The notes below the pieces were generated by a model, which had not been told where the DNA came from, searched no databases, and worked only from the letters and a program-made list of their open reading frames with translations. Of a DNA stretch of 53,564 nt, positions 10,668-19,970 are shown in pieces. The position numbers and the translations under genes were made by a program. The stretch comes from Zelonia costaricensis (lineage: Eukaryota; Euglenozoa; Kinetoplastea; Trypanosomatida; Trypanosomatidae), in assembly GCA_030849075.1 (NCBI GenBank), contig JASAOO010003396.1, positions 1 to 53,564 on the forward strand, given 5' to 3'. Every line of letters starts with the position of its first letter. Position 1 is the first letter of the stretch.

Positions 10668-10694
<27 letters not shown>
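10668..10694 (+). repeat. (GT)n microsatellite
   Basis: A 27-base GT run in the presumed 3' untranslated region of the preceding gene. Confidence 0.95.
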
Positions 10695-10698
<4 letters not shown>

Positions 10699-10836
10699 CA
10701 CGTCAGAGTGTGTAGGTGCGCTGGCGCGCATGTGGTGGCGCGAGGTCGGTGGGTGCTTCACCCCTCCCCCTCCTCTCCCCCTTTCGCGCTCCCCCCTGTA
10801 CTGTTGCTTTTCTGTTGTTGAGTCCGCGGTTGCCAC

Positions 10837-10868
10837 TGTGTGTGTGTGTGTGTGTGTGTTTGTGTGTG
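10837..10868 (+). repeat. (TG)n microsatellite, one interruption
   Basis: A TG run broken once by an extra T, also downstream of the 10253 stop. Confidence 0.95.
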
Positions 10869-11439
10869 GCTCCCTCCGTGTGAGGCCGTGTATGCGGGGA
10901 AGGGGGGCGGGAGGCGCGGCGGAGGGCGGAGCTGGCTTCTTCTTTCCCTTCCCCCCCCCTCCCTTCCTTCCTCCCCCCTTTCGAGTCCTCACCTCACCTC
11001 CCATCGCGTTCTCTCCTCCCTCGACCATCGCCGTCTTGCCGTTCCGTTTGCTGTTCCGAAGAATGGAAGCACGCACAAGCCAATCCTGCCCGCCACAGAA
11101 GCATCCAGCGGAGCAGTGCACGTCGCCGCGTGCCTGCGACAGCCATAGCCCGTGGAGCGGGGTGGAGGGTCTCGAGTGCGCGCACAAGCGCCTGCCGCGG
11201 TGCACACCCTCCCCCTCCCCCCACACACGCACACCTTTTCACCATACGGCGGGCCTGAGCAGAAGGAAGGGGACAAGCGTGAGGGCATCTACATGATCGC
11301 CCCCTCCCCCCCCCCCTAGCTGGCGCCTGCCCAGGAATGGACGGCACCGCGGCACCTGCTTTCTTCACTCTGCACCACGCTGCAGCTGCCATGTGGCACT
11401 GTGTCGACGCCATGCTTTGCCTCCAAGTTGCCTTGCTGA

Positions 11440-11487
11440 CACTCCTTCCCCTCTTGCTGCGTCTTCGCCGCGACCTGCCTCACTCAG
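11440..11487 (+). promoter_or_regulatory. Predicted spliced-leader acceptor of the 11615 gene
   Basis: A C/T-rich run without AG ends at CACTCAG (AG at 11486-11487), giving a leader of about 127 bases before the ATG at 11615. Confidence 0.5.
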
Positions 11488-11614
11488 CGGCGGGCACCTC
11501 AACTATACCGCCTTCCCCGCCTACGCGCGCGCGCTGCAGGCATCTTCACACTCACCGGTGCACGCGCGCACAGACACACCAACTCACGAACACCGGCGGC
11601 GGAGGGCAATCGTC

Positions 11615-12559
11615 ATGGAGGCACTTCAGCTTCCCCTGCTTCGGGTGGACATGCGCGACTACCCGGACTACGCGGCGTGCGAGCGCGCCAGCGAGTATCC
11701 TGGCCTCGCCTTGTGCGAGTACAGTGCCGCGACGGGCATGCGGTGGGCCGTGCCGCTGGGCTACGCGGCGTCGGTCCTGTACTACTACCTTGTCCACCGC
11801 CCCCGCCTCTCCTTCGCTGACCGGGCCCACACGCGGCTGCACCACTTCTTCTACCCCAGCGCGGGGTACAGCACCCCGATCGGCGTGCTGGGCGGCGTCG
11901 CGTACGGCACGGCAGACACCGCACGCAGCCTGACGCCCACCGCACTCGAGACCACCGCCGCGCGCGAGAAGGCGGCCGCGGTGATGGCGGCGGCGCAGTA
12001 CGCGCAGCGTCGCCGCGTCGCCGAGGCACGGCTGCGCGCCGAGGCGTCCGCAGCCTCGCGGGCCCTTGTGTGGCTGCGCCTGCGCGAGGACCCGGTGCAG
12101 GCAGAGTTGGCTCGCATGGGATTGGGTGAGGCACACGTCGCATGGGAGGCGCTGCTCGTGCCGCACGGGTACTTGTGGACGCGGCAGCACTCGTGTGTGC
12201 ACGACGCGGCACGCTACCACGGCTACGACGGTCCGCTTGTACCGACAGCCGCGTCGACGTCCTCGCCTTCGCCGTCCTCGTCCTCGGCCCGCGCAGCGCG
12301 ACCTGCGTCAGAGGCGTACTTCACGAAGGAGCAGGTGGATGCGGTGGTCAGTCGACTCGCCACGCGGCGCACGTCGACGGATGAGGATCGGTGGATGCGG
12401 TCGGCTGGCCGCTGCGGGTGCTACGGCGTGTTGAGCATGCTGCTCGCGTGGAACAGCGGCGGCGCCCTCTTCCGGGCGCAGATGGGGTTGGGGCTCGGCG
12501 TCGTGGTGGGCGCCATTGCATCTGCCACGCGGGTGGATCAGATGTACGTCAACATGTGA
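11615..12559 (+). CDS. Unrecognised membrane protein, 314 residues
   Basis: No family recognised. The protein begins MEALQLPLLRVDMRDYPDY. A hydrophobic segment at about 43-61 (WAVPLGYAASVLYYYLV) and a weaker Gly-rich one at about 87-100 are followed by an Ala/Arg-rich helical stretch (about 110-160), a Ser/Pro-rich linker (about 208-226) and a C-terminal hydrophobic region (about 270-305) containing LGLGVVVGAIASA. This suggests two to four membrane segments with a helical soluble part between. The ATG at 11615 follows a good splice signal, and the upstream open frame is repeat-derived. Third-position G/C is high throughout, supporting coding. It sits directly before the MCU-family gene; paired small Gly-rich membrane helices would suit a mitochondrial membrane, but that is speculation. 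Confidence 0.85.
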   Translation: MEALQLPLLRVDMRDYPDYAACERASEYPGLALCEYSAATGMRWAVPLGYAASVLYYYLVHRPRLSFADRAHTRLHHFFYPSAGYSTPIGVLGGVAYGTADTARSLTPTALETTAAREKAAAVMAAAQYAQRRRVAEARLRAEASAASRALVWLRLREDPVQAELARMGLGEAHVAWEALLVPHGYLWTRQHSCVHDAARYHGYDGPLVPTAASTSSPSPSSSSARAARPASEAYFTKEQVDAVVSRLATRRTSTDEDRWMRSAGRCGCYGVLSMLLAWNSGGALFRAQMGLGLGVVVGAIASATRVDQMYVNM

Positions 12560-13257
12560 CTCACCTTTCCCGCTGCTGCGCGTCCTCCACCCCTGCCTGT
12601 GGAAGGCACGTGCCGTCTGGCGTAGTGCCGGCCTCGGCACAGTGGAGAGCGAAAACTGTGTGCGTCTGTGTCTAGGGTGTGAGGCGTGCGCACCCGCACA
12701 CACGCGCGCATGTTTCGAAGTCCCTCTTTCCCGCCCCTCCCTTTCTTGTGCGTCGCAGACGCGCAACTCCTTCACAATCGCTTCTTTGCGTGCGGCGTTG
12801 TGTGGCGTTCGTGCGCGTGCGCGTGTGCGCGTGCGTGCGCTGCTACCACTGGTCAGCACGTAACGAAAGAACAAAAACGTGAGCGCGGATCGCCTGCAAA
12901 AGGGCCGCCGTGCCAAGCGCGACTCTCCCTCCCCCCCGCTCCCCACCCAATCACGCCGAGAGAACACCAGCTCGACATGACTGCGTGTGTGACCGCCCTG
13001 CTCGATTCCCTGCCGGTGTGCAGCGGGGGAGCCCCCTCGCCCCCCCCCCGCCTTCCCTCCCTCCATCTGCGCGCTCGTGTTGCTCGGAGCGCGTGCCGCG
13101 CGGCTGGGCTGCAACGCTCTTGTCTTCTCACCATCCCTTCCCCCGCTCCGCCGTCCTGTTGGCCCCCCCCCCATGCCTCCTCTCTCCCCCTTTCCTAGCC
13201 GCGCAGCGGCCTCACGTAACGCACAGCCCTCTTCCCTCCCTGCCTTCCCTCAAGCGA
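12560..13257 (+). other. Intergenic region
   Basis: About 0.7 kb, C/T-rich with a GC-alternating patch near 12810-12842 and C runs near 13037-13048 and 13163-13172. It holds the acceptor for the next gene and nothing else that I can support. Confidence 0.7.
13123..13198 (+). promoter_or_regulatory. Predicted spliced-leader acceptor of the MCU-family gene
   Basis: A long C/T-rich stretch with no AG ends in TTTCCTAG (AG at 13197-13198), leaving a leader of 59 bases. A second AG follows at 13204-13205. Confidence 0.55.
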
Positions 13258-14244
13258 ATGCTGGCGCGGCGCTCGATGGGGTTGCGCCTTGGCTGGCACA
13301 CGCACAGCTCGGCGGCGTGCCCGTTGGTGCGACGACACACGCGACTCCGCTGCGCGTCTGCCCTGCCACCACCCGCGACGTGGGCTCGGCGCCGCCACGC
13401 GAGTGTCGCCAGCCCCGGCGCCCCTTCGCCGCCTTCAGCGACGACAGCAGCGGCGGTGGCGGCGGACGGCTGCGACGGGCTGACTTCGCCTGGGCAACCG
13501 CTTCCAAATGTGTTCACCGCCGTGCCACCTGCACGCGCCGGAAGAGCGGCAGCCGCATCCACCACCACAGCGTCGTCGGCTGCAGGCACGGGTGTGGTGC
13601 TGTACACGGACTACGCAGATGTGGCACCCACGGCATCGTCTCGCAGCCCAGGCGCGCGTCCGCCGGCGGCGTCGTACTCGGTGGCGAACACCGCTGCCTT
13701 TGAGCAGGTCATAGCCGCGGCCCTGCACGTGACCCCCACGAAGATGGCGGTCGACAGCGCAGCTCCGAACTCTGCCGCCGCAACCGGTTCGCCGCCGCGT
13801 GTGCTGCTGGCCGACCACACGGTGCGCGAGTTGCAGGCGCTGCTGGCTGATGCAGAGCGGACGATTGCCCCTGCCGTGGCGCGCAAGGCGGCTATCGACA
13901 AGCACGCCTACGGCGTCTACCTGCCGCTGCTCAAGTACGGCACCTTCGCCTTTCTTACCGTGCAGTTTGTGGTATACTTCAACTGGATCTTCTTCGTGTT
14001 CGACTGGAACCTGGTGGAGCCGACGACGTACTTCCTCGCCTACACCGGCGTCTTCTGCAGCCTGGTGTACCACTACTACCGCTGCGGCGAGGACGGTTTT
14101 ACGTGGAAGAACCTGTTCCAGCACCTGGCCCACCGTCGTGCCGAGAAGCTCTACGCCAAGGCAAAGCTGGACGTGGACGACCTGGCGCAGGTCCAGCGCC
14201 TCACCGCGTGGATCAAGCGGGAGCTTGAGCGCATGTCTGTGTAG
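13258..14244 (+). CDS. Mitochondrial calcium uniporter (MCU) family protein, divergent paralogue
   Basis: A 328-residue protein of the MCU pore family, which forms the calcium channel of the inner mitochondrial membrane. The N-terminus (MLARRSMGLRLGW) is basic, Arg/Leu/Ser-rich and free of acidic residues, as in mitochondrial targeting peptides. A helix at about 195-225 precedes the first membrane segment (about 226-248) and the second (about 257-274). Between them lies the pore-loop signature, here WNLVEP at residues 250-255 followed by TTYF. In typical MCU proteins this reads W-D-I/V-M-E-P: the Glu is kept (E254), the Asp is Asn (N251) and the Met is Val. The C-terminal helix is charged (AEKLYAKAKLDVDDLAQ). 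Trypanosomatids are known to encode several MCU subunits (MCU, MCUb, MCUc, MCUd); which one this is needs a tree. The ATG at 13258 is chosen because it opens the targeting peptide just after the splice signal. Confidence 0.9.
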   Translation: MLARRSMGLRLGWHTHSSAACPLVRRHTRLRCASALPPPATWARRRHASVASPGAPSPPSATTAAAVAADGCDGLTSPGQPLPNVFTAVPPARAGRAAAASTTTASSAAGTGVVLYTDYADVAPTASSRSPGARPPAASYSVANTAAFEQVIAAALHVTPTKMAVDSAAPNSAAATGSPPRVLLADHTVRELQALLADAERTIAPAVARKAAIDKHAYGVYLPLLKYGTFAFLTVQFVVYFNWIFFVFDWNLVEPTTYFLAYTGVFCSLVYHYYRCGEDGFTWKNLFQHLAHRRAEKLYAKAKLDVDDLAQVQRLTAWIKRELERMSV

Positions 14245-14728
14245 GGCACCGAGAGGCGCACGTGTCCCATACGAGGAGAGGAGCCTCTCCTTCTCAAGAT
14301 ACATCGAAAAGGAAGCAAGTGAAAAGGTGGGCGTGAGATGACGGTGCTCACGCGTGACCGTTCTTATTCCGCTCCTGCCCCGCCCCCCCCCCCGCCTCGA
14401 TGAAGGATCGACCGCGCTGAAGGGGAGAGTGGTGAGGGCACGCAAGGGCACTGTGCACCGTGTGCGTGTGTGTGTGTGCCGTGTCCCTCCCTTCTCTCCT
14501 CTCCCAGACGGCACCGCCCCCACGGTGCGCCACGAGATGCGTGTGTGTGCGGGTGTGCCAAGTAACACGAAGCGAGCGTCAAAGCTGTGGGGACGCCTCG
14601 CATCCTCGCCTCTTCGTCCCCCCCACCACCCGCCACTCACCCGCCGAGGTACGCACGTTCGCGTCCCCTCCTCTCCCTTCTCGCATGACACGCACCACAG
14701 CTTTGCGGGCACGTGTCGGGGGTACGCC

Positions 14729-14753
14729 CTACGTTCTGTTTTCCAATTCCCGA

Positions 14754-14789
<36 letters not shown>

Positions 14790-14803
14790 ACACAAACACA
14801 CAG
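14729..14803 (+). promoter_or_regulatory. Predicted spliced-leader acceptor with CA-repeat spacer (GNAT gene)
   Basis: A pyrimidine-rich stretch (about 14729-14754) is followed by the CA run (14755-14787) and then ACACAG, with AG at 14802-14803. No AG occurs from about 14702 to that point. The leader would be 68 bases. Confidence 0.55.
14755..14787 (+). repeat. (CA)n microsatellite
   Basis: A perfect 33-base CA run between a pyrimidine tract and the predicted splice acceptor. Confidence 0.95.
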
Positions 14804-14871
14804 ACTCGCTAGGCTGCAACTTCGTGAGCGGCCTGTGCTTTCTGCTACATTGAAGGGTGTGCCGTGCTCAC

Positions 14872-15708
14872 ATGTCCAGCGGCGGTTCGGCGGCTGGCGT
14901 CGCAGAGCCGGCGACCTGCCCGGCAGTGCGCGATGTCGCGGCCGAGGCGCTTTGGGCGAAGCTGGAGGAGGTGCAGCGGCTTCTTGCACACCAGCTCGAT
15001 GCCAAGGAGCTCTTTGCCAAGTACACGGTGCTGCGCTCCGTTGTAGGCGAGGTGGGGCCGGTCTTCACCGACGCGGTACGCGTGCGTGTCAAGGTCTTCT
15101 GCGAGGAGCAGGCGTTTGCGGTGGAGGAGGAGTGCGACGACTTCGAGGCCGTCTCGATGCACGTCGTCGCCTACTTCAACTACACGCAGTTCATGGAGGA
15201 GATGCGCGAGCTGGCGGTGCAGGCGCGGCTGCTCAAGAGCATTGGGATGGAGGGCTCCGGCCTGCGCTTCCAGCGGCGCCAGAAGAATGTTGACGTGTCG
15301 GGCGAGAAGACTGCGGGCCACAGTGGGACGACGGCAGGCCCCGCCACGACGCATCTACGCGAGCCCAAGTACCGCCCTGCGCTGCTCATCCCCGTCGGCA
15401 CGCTGCGCCTCCGCCGCGTGTCGAAGGCGTCGGAGGCGGGGAAGCTGGCCGAGGTCGTGGCGAAGATCGAGCGGGTGTGCGTCGTCAAGAGCGTGCGCCG
15501 CTTCGACGTGGGTCGCGTGCTCATGATTGCGGCGGAGAACATCGCCCGCGACGCGTTTCACGTGCGCTGGTCCCTCGTCTACGCACAGCTCGGTGCCAAG
15601 AACTTCTACGCCAAGGTCGGCTACGTGACCAAGGACGGGCGGGTGTTCATGGAGCTGCACATGCCGCACGTGGTGATGGTAAAGTGCCTCGCAGATGCAT
15701 CGATCTGA
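14872..15708 (+). CDS. GNAT-family N-acetyltransferase-like protein
   Basis: A 278-residue protein with the order of elements of a GNAT fold, enzymes that transfer acetyl from acetyl-CoA to an amine. Seen are VRVKVFCEEQAF near residue 70 (N-terminal strand and helix), PVGTLRLRRV near 175, the core strand and acetyl-CoA loop region ERVCVVKSVRRFDVGRVLM (about 198-216), and the closing FYAKVGYVTKDGRVFMELHMPHVVM (about 241-265), which matches the usual F-Y-x-x-x-G-[YF] and ending P-H-x-x-M of ElaA-like members. The loop reads R-R-F-D-V-G where families normally have R/Q-x-x-G-x-G/A, so its first Gly is Asp. A 45-residue charged insert (about 122-166) is unusual. The ATG at 14872 is the first ATG; a GTG 15 bases upstream is unlikely to be used. 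The substrate is unknown. Confidence 0.8.
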   Translation: MSSGGSAAGVAEPATCPAVRDVAAEALWAKLEEVQRLLAHQLDAKELFAKYTVLRSVVGEVGPVFTDAVRVRVKVFCEEQAFAVEEECDDFEAVSMHVVAYFNYTQFMEEMRELAVQARLLKSIGMEGSGLRFQRRQKNVDVSGEKTAGHSGTTAGPATTHLREPKYRPALLIPVGTLRLRRVSKASEAGKLAEVVAKIERVCVVKSVRRFDVGRVLMIAAENIARDAFHVRWSLVYAQLGAKNFYAKVGYVTKDGRVFMELHMPHVVMVKCLADASI

Positions 15709-16694
15709 CGTCTGCGAACTGCGCATGTTTGTGTGTGTGTGTGGTGGCGGCGCACACGCGCGCACTCCTGCACGTGGCCCACTGTGTCCCTGACGTGTGT
15801 ATCCTGCGTGCTTTCGGTCTTACCGTTTAAGAAGGAGACCTGCGGATGGGCGGCGGCGGCGGCCCCCTCCCACCCCTCGTCCGTCCCCCCTTCTCTCCGC
15901 CCAGCACACCCGTGCTCAAGCTCCCCCACTCCCTCTCCCAGCTATCGACCGCGCTGCGACCCTGGATGGACCAGGTCGTCTGCTCACCCCAAACCACGGC
16001 AGCTTCATCCCCCCCGGCACAGTGGACCACCGGCCCCCTCTCTGGGTCTCCCCCCCGCCCCCCTTCACCCTCGCGCTGTTCTTCACAGCGTGCGGTGCGT
16101 CTGTTGTGGGAGGCCCTCAGCCCCCCCTCGCCTCCGCCTCCTCCGCCTCCTTCTCAAATGTGCACGTAAAGCTGTGTGATGCCATCGAACTCCGCAGCAG
16201 GTAGGGGTGGGGGGGGGAGGGGAACGCCGGCGGCCGTGTGGAGCACTCACCGACCTATGGCGCTGCTGAACGTGACTGTGCAATGGGGTGTGCGAAGCAG
16301 TGCCTGCCCCATGCGCCTTCTTGCCTCCCACTCCCTTCTCGCAGAGTCTGCTGCACCTCGCTCTGCCACTCTCCCCTTCTTCCTCTTCCTTCTTCTCCTG
16401 TCTCCGCCACGCCTGTCTGCGCCAACGATGGAGTGTGCTCCGTGTTCATCGGCGGATGCCTCGTGCGGCTCCTCACAGACGTGTTACGTGTGACGCGTCC
16501 TTCATCAACACAAAACATCCACACACCCACGCGTGCACACGCCACAGCATAGAGTTTACCATCTGCGCGGCACACTTCAGCACCTAGGGTACACCAACCG
16601 CGCGCGCGCGTGTGTGTGTGTGTGTGTAGCGACACGTACGTCGCACGCACGCGCTCCTTCTGCAATTCCCTCCCCTCGCCGCGGGGAGGGATAG
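15709..16694 (+). other. Intergenic region
   Basis: About 1 kb, C/T-rich, with a GT patch just after the stop (15728-15743) and another at 16609-16628. A strong pyrimidine tract at about 16362-16428 is followed by AG at 16432-16433 and could be the acceptor of the next gene (261-base leader). No gene is supported. Confidence 0.7.
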
Positions 16695-18128
16695 ATGGCG
16701 TACACGGGCAGGGCCGCCATCGCCGCCGCCGCCACCGCCACCGCCACCGGCACCACCGCCGCGCCTCGCTCCCACAACAACCCTGACCGCCGAAAGGAGG
16801 CACCGGCAGGCGCGCCGCGCCACGCCGCGCACAGCCCCACCTTCCCGCCGCTGCGCTCTGCGGTGCCCACGCACGCCAACGCGGCGCCACCCCTGGCCTC
16901 GCTCTCATCGCCGATGCCATGCTTTGGAGCGCCGATCCAGTCCCGCCCCCTCCTGGCAAACCCGTCTCACCCGCTGCTGTGGAACAGCGTGACCAGCACG
17001 GCAACGACAGCCACCACCACAAGCGTGGCAACGACGCCGGCCGCAGTGGTTGGCGGCGGTGGTAGAGGCCCAGCGCAGTCGAGCGTGCCGCGTCAGGCCC
17101 GCGCCGGCTCACGCAGCAGCGCTGTAGACCCGGTGACATCGGGCGAGTTCGCTGACAGAGCTTTCTTCTCCTCCTCCGCGCACACGCCCTCCCCTTCTAG
17201 CGCGTCGACGCCGCGCTCCTCCAACGCGTCCCTCCTCGTCTCGCGGGACGGGCGCGGGCCAGTGCAGCACCAGCGCGCAGCGGCTGCCGCCCCTACCGAC
17301 CACGGCTCACCGCGAGCCCAAGCCCCGGCTGCGCACGTACACAAGGGCCGACGTGGTGTGCCAGCAGTGAACTACAACGCGCTCCTTCAGCGCGAGGAGC
17401 AGCAGCAGCAGCAGCAGACACAGCAGGAGAGCGCTGCGCAGTGCGGCCCGCCCACCGCCGCAGGTGTCTGGCCTCCAGCAGCGATGGTCACCACCGGTGC
17501 TTTGCCCCCCTCTTCCGGTGTCGTTGCCCATCAAGGTGCGTCGCTGCTGGACACCGGTGCGGCGCTCCGCTCCTCACCGCCCCCGCTGTTACCACCGCAC
17601 TCGTCCTCGTCGACGGCCACCACCACCGCCACCGCCGCCATATCCGCCAATGCCGTGGTCGAGGGTCCACTGCCGCCTGACGTGCGCCGCCTCATCGCCC
17701 GGAGCTGTGGCACGGGCGCCGACGGCAGTGAGGCAGCAGTCGACGCCGCCGAGCAGCAGGCCCGCCGCTTGATCAGCACGGGCCGACGCGTGAAGGTGTA
17801 CCGCGAAGAGCTGGCGGCTGCGGAGGAGGAGCGTCGCGACCTGGCCGCAACAGCGGAGCAACACTCGCTCGTGCGCGGCGTGCTGCAGGTGGAAGTCGAC
17901 GACATCAATGCCCGCATCCAGGCCCTGCTGCAGGAGCGCGCGCTGTGCGAGGCGCAGCTGCGGGCCCAGGACGACGCCGCGGGGCGCGACTCACGTAAGC
18001 TCGCAGAGGCGCAGGAGCGGGTGACGGTGCTGCGGCAGACCATCGACGGCATCGTGGAGGAGACGATGGTGGGGCGTCTCATGCTGCGCCAGCAGGTGCC
18101 CGGGCTGCACATCGAGAACTACTACTAG
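16695..18128 (+). CDS. Unrecognised protein with C-terminal coiled coil, 477 residues
   Basis: No family recognised. Residues 1-330 are low complexity, rich in Ala, Pro, Ser and Thr, with a short Gln run near 235-242. From about residue 330 the character changes: PPDVRRLIARSC, then a long charged helical stretch with heptad-like spacing (about 350-460, including REELAAAEEERRDLAATAEQ), typical of a coiled coil. The protein ends VPGLHIENYY. The start is uncertain: an AG directly precedes the ATG at 16695, so either an upstream acceptor near 16432 is used or translation begins at the next in-frame ATG (16914). Coding is supported by sustained G/C at third positions and the coherent coiled coil. 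It carries the hexapeptide FADRAF near residue 152, also found in the next gene. Confidence 0.75.
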   Translation: MAYTGRAAIAAAATATATGTTAAPRSHNNPDRRKEAPAGAPRHAAHSPTFPPLRSAVPTHANAAPPLASLSSPMPCFGAPIQSRPLLANPSHPLLWNSVTSTATTATTTSVATTPAAVVGGGGRGPAQSSVPRQARAGSRSSAVDPVTSGEFADRAFFSSSAHTPSPSSASTPRSSNASLLVSRDGRGPVQHQRAAAAAPTDHGSPRAQAPAAHVHKGRRGVPAVNYNALLQREEQQQQQQTQQESAAQCGPPTAAGVWPPAAMVTTGALPPSSGVVAHQGASLLDTGAALRSSPPPLLPPHSSSSTATTTATAAISANAVVEGPLPPDVRRLIARSCGTGADGSEAAVDAAEQQARRLISTGRRVKVYREELAAAEEERRDLAATAEQHSLVRGVLQVEVDDINARIQALLQERALCEAQLRAQDDAAGRDSRKLAEAQERVTVLRQTIDGIVEETMVGRLMLRQQVPGLHIENYY

Positions 18129-19046
18129 AGAGCGCAGGTGCGCATGCGGTCGGTAGAAAGGAGAGGCGCGCCATGACCTGCCTACGGCTCCCCCCCCCCC
18201 AGATGGTGCTTGTGTCCTCGCGGCGCGATGTAGAGTAGACCTCAAACACGCACCCCAACACTCATACGAGAGCGCGTCGGCCGCGGTCGCGATCCCCGCC
18301 CGCCCGCCCGCGGTCTCCTCCGCGATGCTTGACTTGATTTCTAGCTGTGTCACCGCGGCGCGACAGGGGGGGGTGCCGTGCGTGGTGCCTCAAGAGGGAG
18401 GCCAGCCACCCCCCCAACCCCCACACACAAAGGCAAAACCGGAGTACTCACTGCCTTTGAGGTGAAGCGTGCTGGACGACATTGCCGTTCCCCCTCCTCC
18501 GCCCTCGCCATCGCAGACGTCTCTGCGCGCCGTGCCGTGGGCTCCTGCGACGGTGTGAGAGACGCACGTGGATGAGAAGGTGACGGGAGAGAGCCGAGGG
18601 GTGGGAGCGGTGACCCCTCCTCCCCCTTCTCGCTCCTCGCTCGCACCCCTCGGCATGCACGCTCGCACAGCCCCTTATCGCGGTGGTGCTGAGTCTTTCG
18701 AAAAGGACGAACCAACTCCCGCTGCCAGCCGTTGGTCTGCCCCATTATGGGCACCACGAGCGTCGCGGTCACACCTCGCGTTTCGTGGCCCCCTCTCTCT
18801 ACCTCCCCCCTCCACATCCTGACCTCCGCATCGACCCAGCAACTCCGCACTCTCGCGGTTCCCACAGGTGCACACACGACGGCTGCCGCTCTCCTTCGCT
18901 GCCTTCGACCCAGCCATTGCTCCTCTATTCCCCGCTCTTCCCCTCCGACTTCCAGGGACGCGGGTCGCGCTCGTGTCAGCACCTTGCGTGCTCACCCACA
19001 CACCCATACACACATACACCTGACCCGCTTTCTGGTCACGGCAGCG
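18129..19046 (+). other. Intergenic region
   Basis: About 0.9 kb without a supported gene: C runs near 18190 and 18408, a mixed C/T-rich remainder and the acceptor of the next gene at 18954-18955. Confidence 0.7.
18914..18955 (+). promoter_or_regulatory. Predicted spliced-leader acceptor of the 19047 gene
   Basis: A pyrimidine-rich tract without AG ends in GACTTCCAG (AG at 18954-18955), giving a leader of 91 bases. Confidence 0.5.
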
Positions 19047-19970
19047 ATGCAGTCTGAATTCAACAACGTGGAGACGGAGCTGCGCGACATCGAGGAGGCG
19101 TTCGCGTCGGGCCGCATGAACGCCTTCGGCTCCGCCTCCACGCAGGACGCCTTCGTGCACGAGCTGAAGCGCATCGCGGAGATCGAGACGCAGGTGTTCT
19201 ACCGCACCTGCGCGCTGCTCAAGTCCAGCACCACCAACGAGCATGCCTTGACGACGAACATGTACGCCAGCGCGCAGCCGCCGCCGCAGTCGCAGCGGTC
19301 CGGCGCTGCGGCGATGGCGGCGAGCGGCGTCAGCGGGGATGCCAGCTTCCGCCCCTGGAGCAGCGGCGGTCTCGACGCGTCCGCGCACCGCGGCTCCGCC
19401 AGCCAGCGTGCCTACTCCCCCTTCCCCTCCGCCATGGCCAGCGGTCGCAGCGGGCCGGCTGCTGCTACGGCTGCTGCTGCCCCGAACGGGAACGGCAGCA
19501 CCGCCGCGTACTCGCCCGGTGTGAGTCGGCCGCAGTCCCGCCACGGCCGCGAGAGCTTCGCGCCCAGCGGCGGCCCTTTCGCGGCCGTGGGCGACGGCGG
19601 GGGCGGCGGGGCCGGGCCCGCGCCGCACATCCGGCAGGGAGAGTGGGGCAACGAGGACGGCTTCGCCGACCGCGCCTTCGAGGATGTGGCGGCCCACTTC
19701 GACGCGCTCGAGTCGCAGTTCTTCACGATTGGCGACTACCTGCGTGACATCTCAAAGCACGTGCTACGCCTCAACGACATGTCGGAGCAGGTGAACAACG
19801 GCGTCGGCCACGCCGGGGCGAACAACGACAACAACAGCGGCATGGGCGGCAACGAGGGCAGCAACAGCGGCGGTGGTGCGCCGCCCACGATGGGGGCCGT
19901 GGGCCGACAGGAACACGGCACGGTCTCCTTCGGCGACGGCGACGCGTCCCGGTCCAACGGGTCGCCGTAG
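19047..19970 (+). CDS. Unrecognised helical protein, 307 residues
   Basis: No family recognised. The N-terminal 65 residues (MQSEFNNVETELRDIEEAF, then ELKRIAEIETQVFYRTCALLKSS) look like paired amphipathic helices. A Ser/Pro/Ala-rich linker follows (about 70-200), then a second helical block (about 205-250) with FADRAFEDVAAHFDALESQF and YLRDISKHVLRLNDMSEQV. The C-terminal 55 residues are Gly/Asn-rich and probably disordered. Two helical blocks flanking a flexible linker suggest a small coiled-coil assembly factor, but no function can be named. The ATG at 19047 is preferred since the upstream open frame is CA-repeat and pyrimidine-tract sequence. Confidence 0.8.
   Translation: MQSEFNNVETELRDIEEAFASGRMNAFGSASTQDAFVHELKRIAEIETQVFYRTCALLKSSTTNEHALTTNMYASAQPPPQSQRSGAAAMAASGVSGDASFRPWSSGGLDASAHRGSASQRAYSPFPSAMASGRSGPAAATAAAAPNGNGSTAAYSPGVSRPQSRHGRESFAPSGGPFAAVGDGGGGGAGPAPHIRQGEWGNEDGFADRAFEDVAAHFDALESQFFTIGDYLRDISKHVLRLNDMSEQVNNGVGHAGANNDNNSGMGGNEGSNSGGGAPPTMGAVGRQEHGTVSFGDGDASRSNGSP

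Larger units (their letters stand above)
10254..11614 (+). other. Intergenic region
   Basis: About 1.4 kb with no supported gene. The first part, the presumed 3' untranslated region, carries two GT runs (10668-10694 and 10837-10868). The second part is C/T-rich and ends in the predicted splice acceptor at 11486-11487. Open frames in both strands are repeat-derived. Confidence 0.7.
14245..14871 (+). other. Intergenic region
   Basis: About 0.6 kb. It holds a short GT patch (14460-14479), C-rich stretches and the CA microsatellite before the next splice acceptor. No gene is supported. Confidence 0.7.

Noticed and set aside
14857..14871. GTG start 15 bases before the GNAT gene ATG
   Set aside because: Non-ATG starts are not usual in trypanosomatid genes, and the ATG at 14872 is the first one after the splice acceptor.
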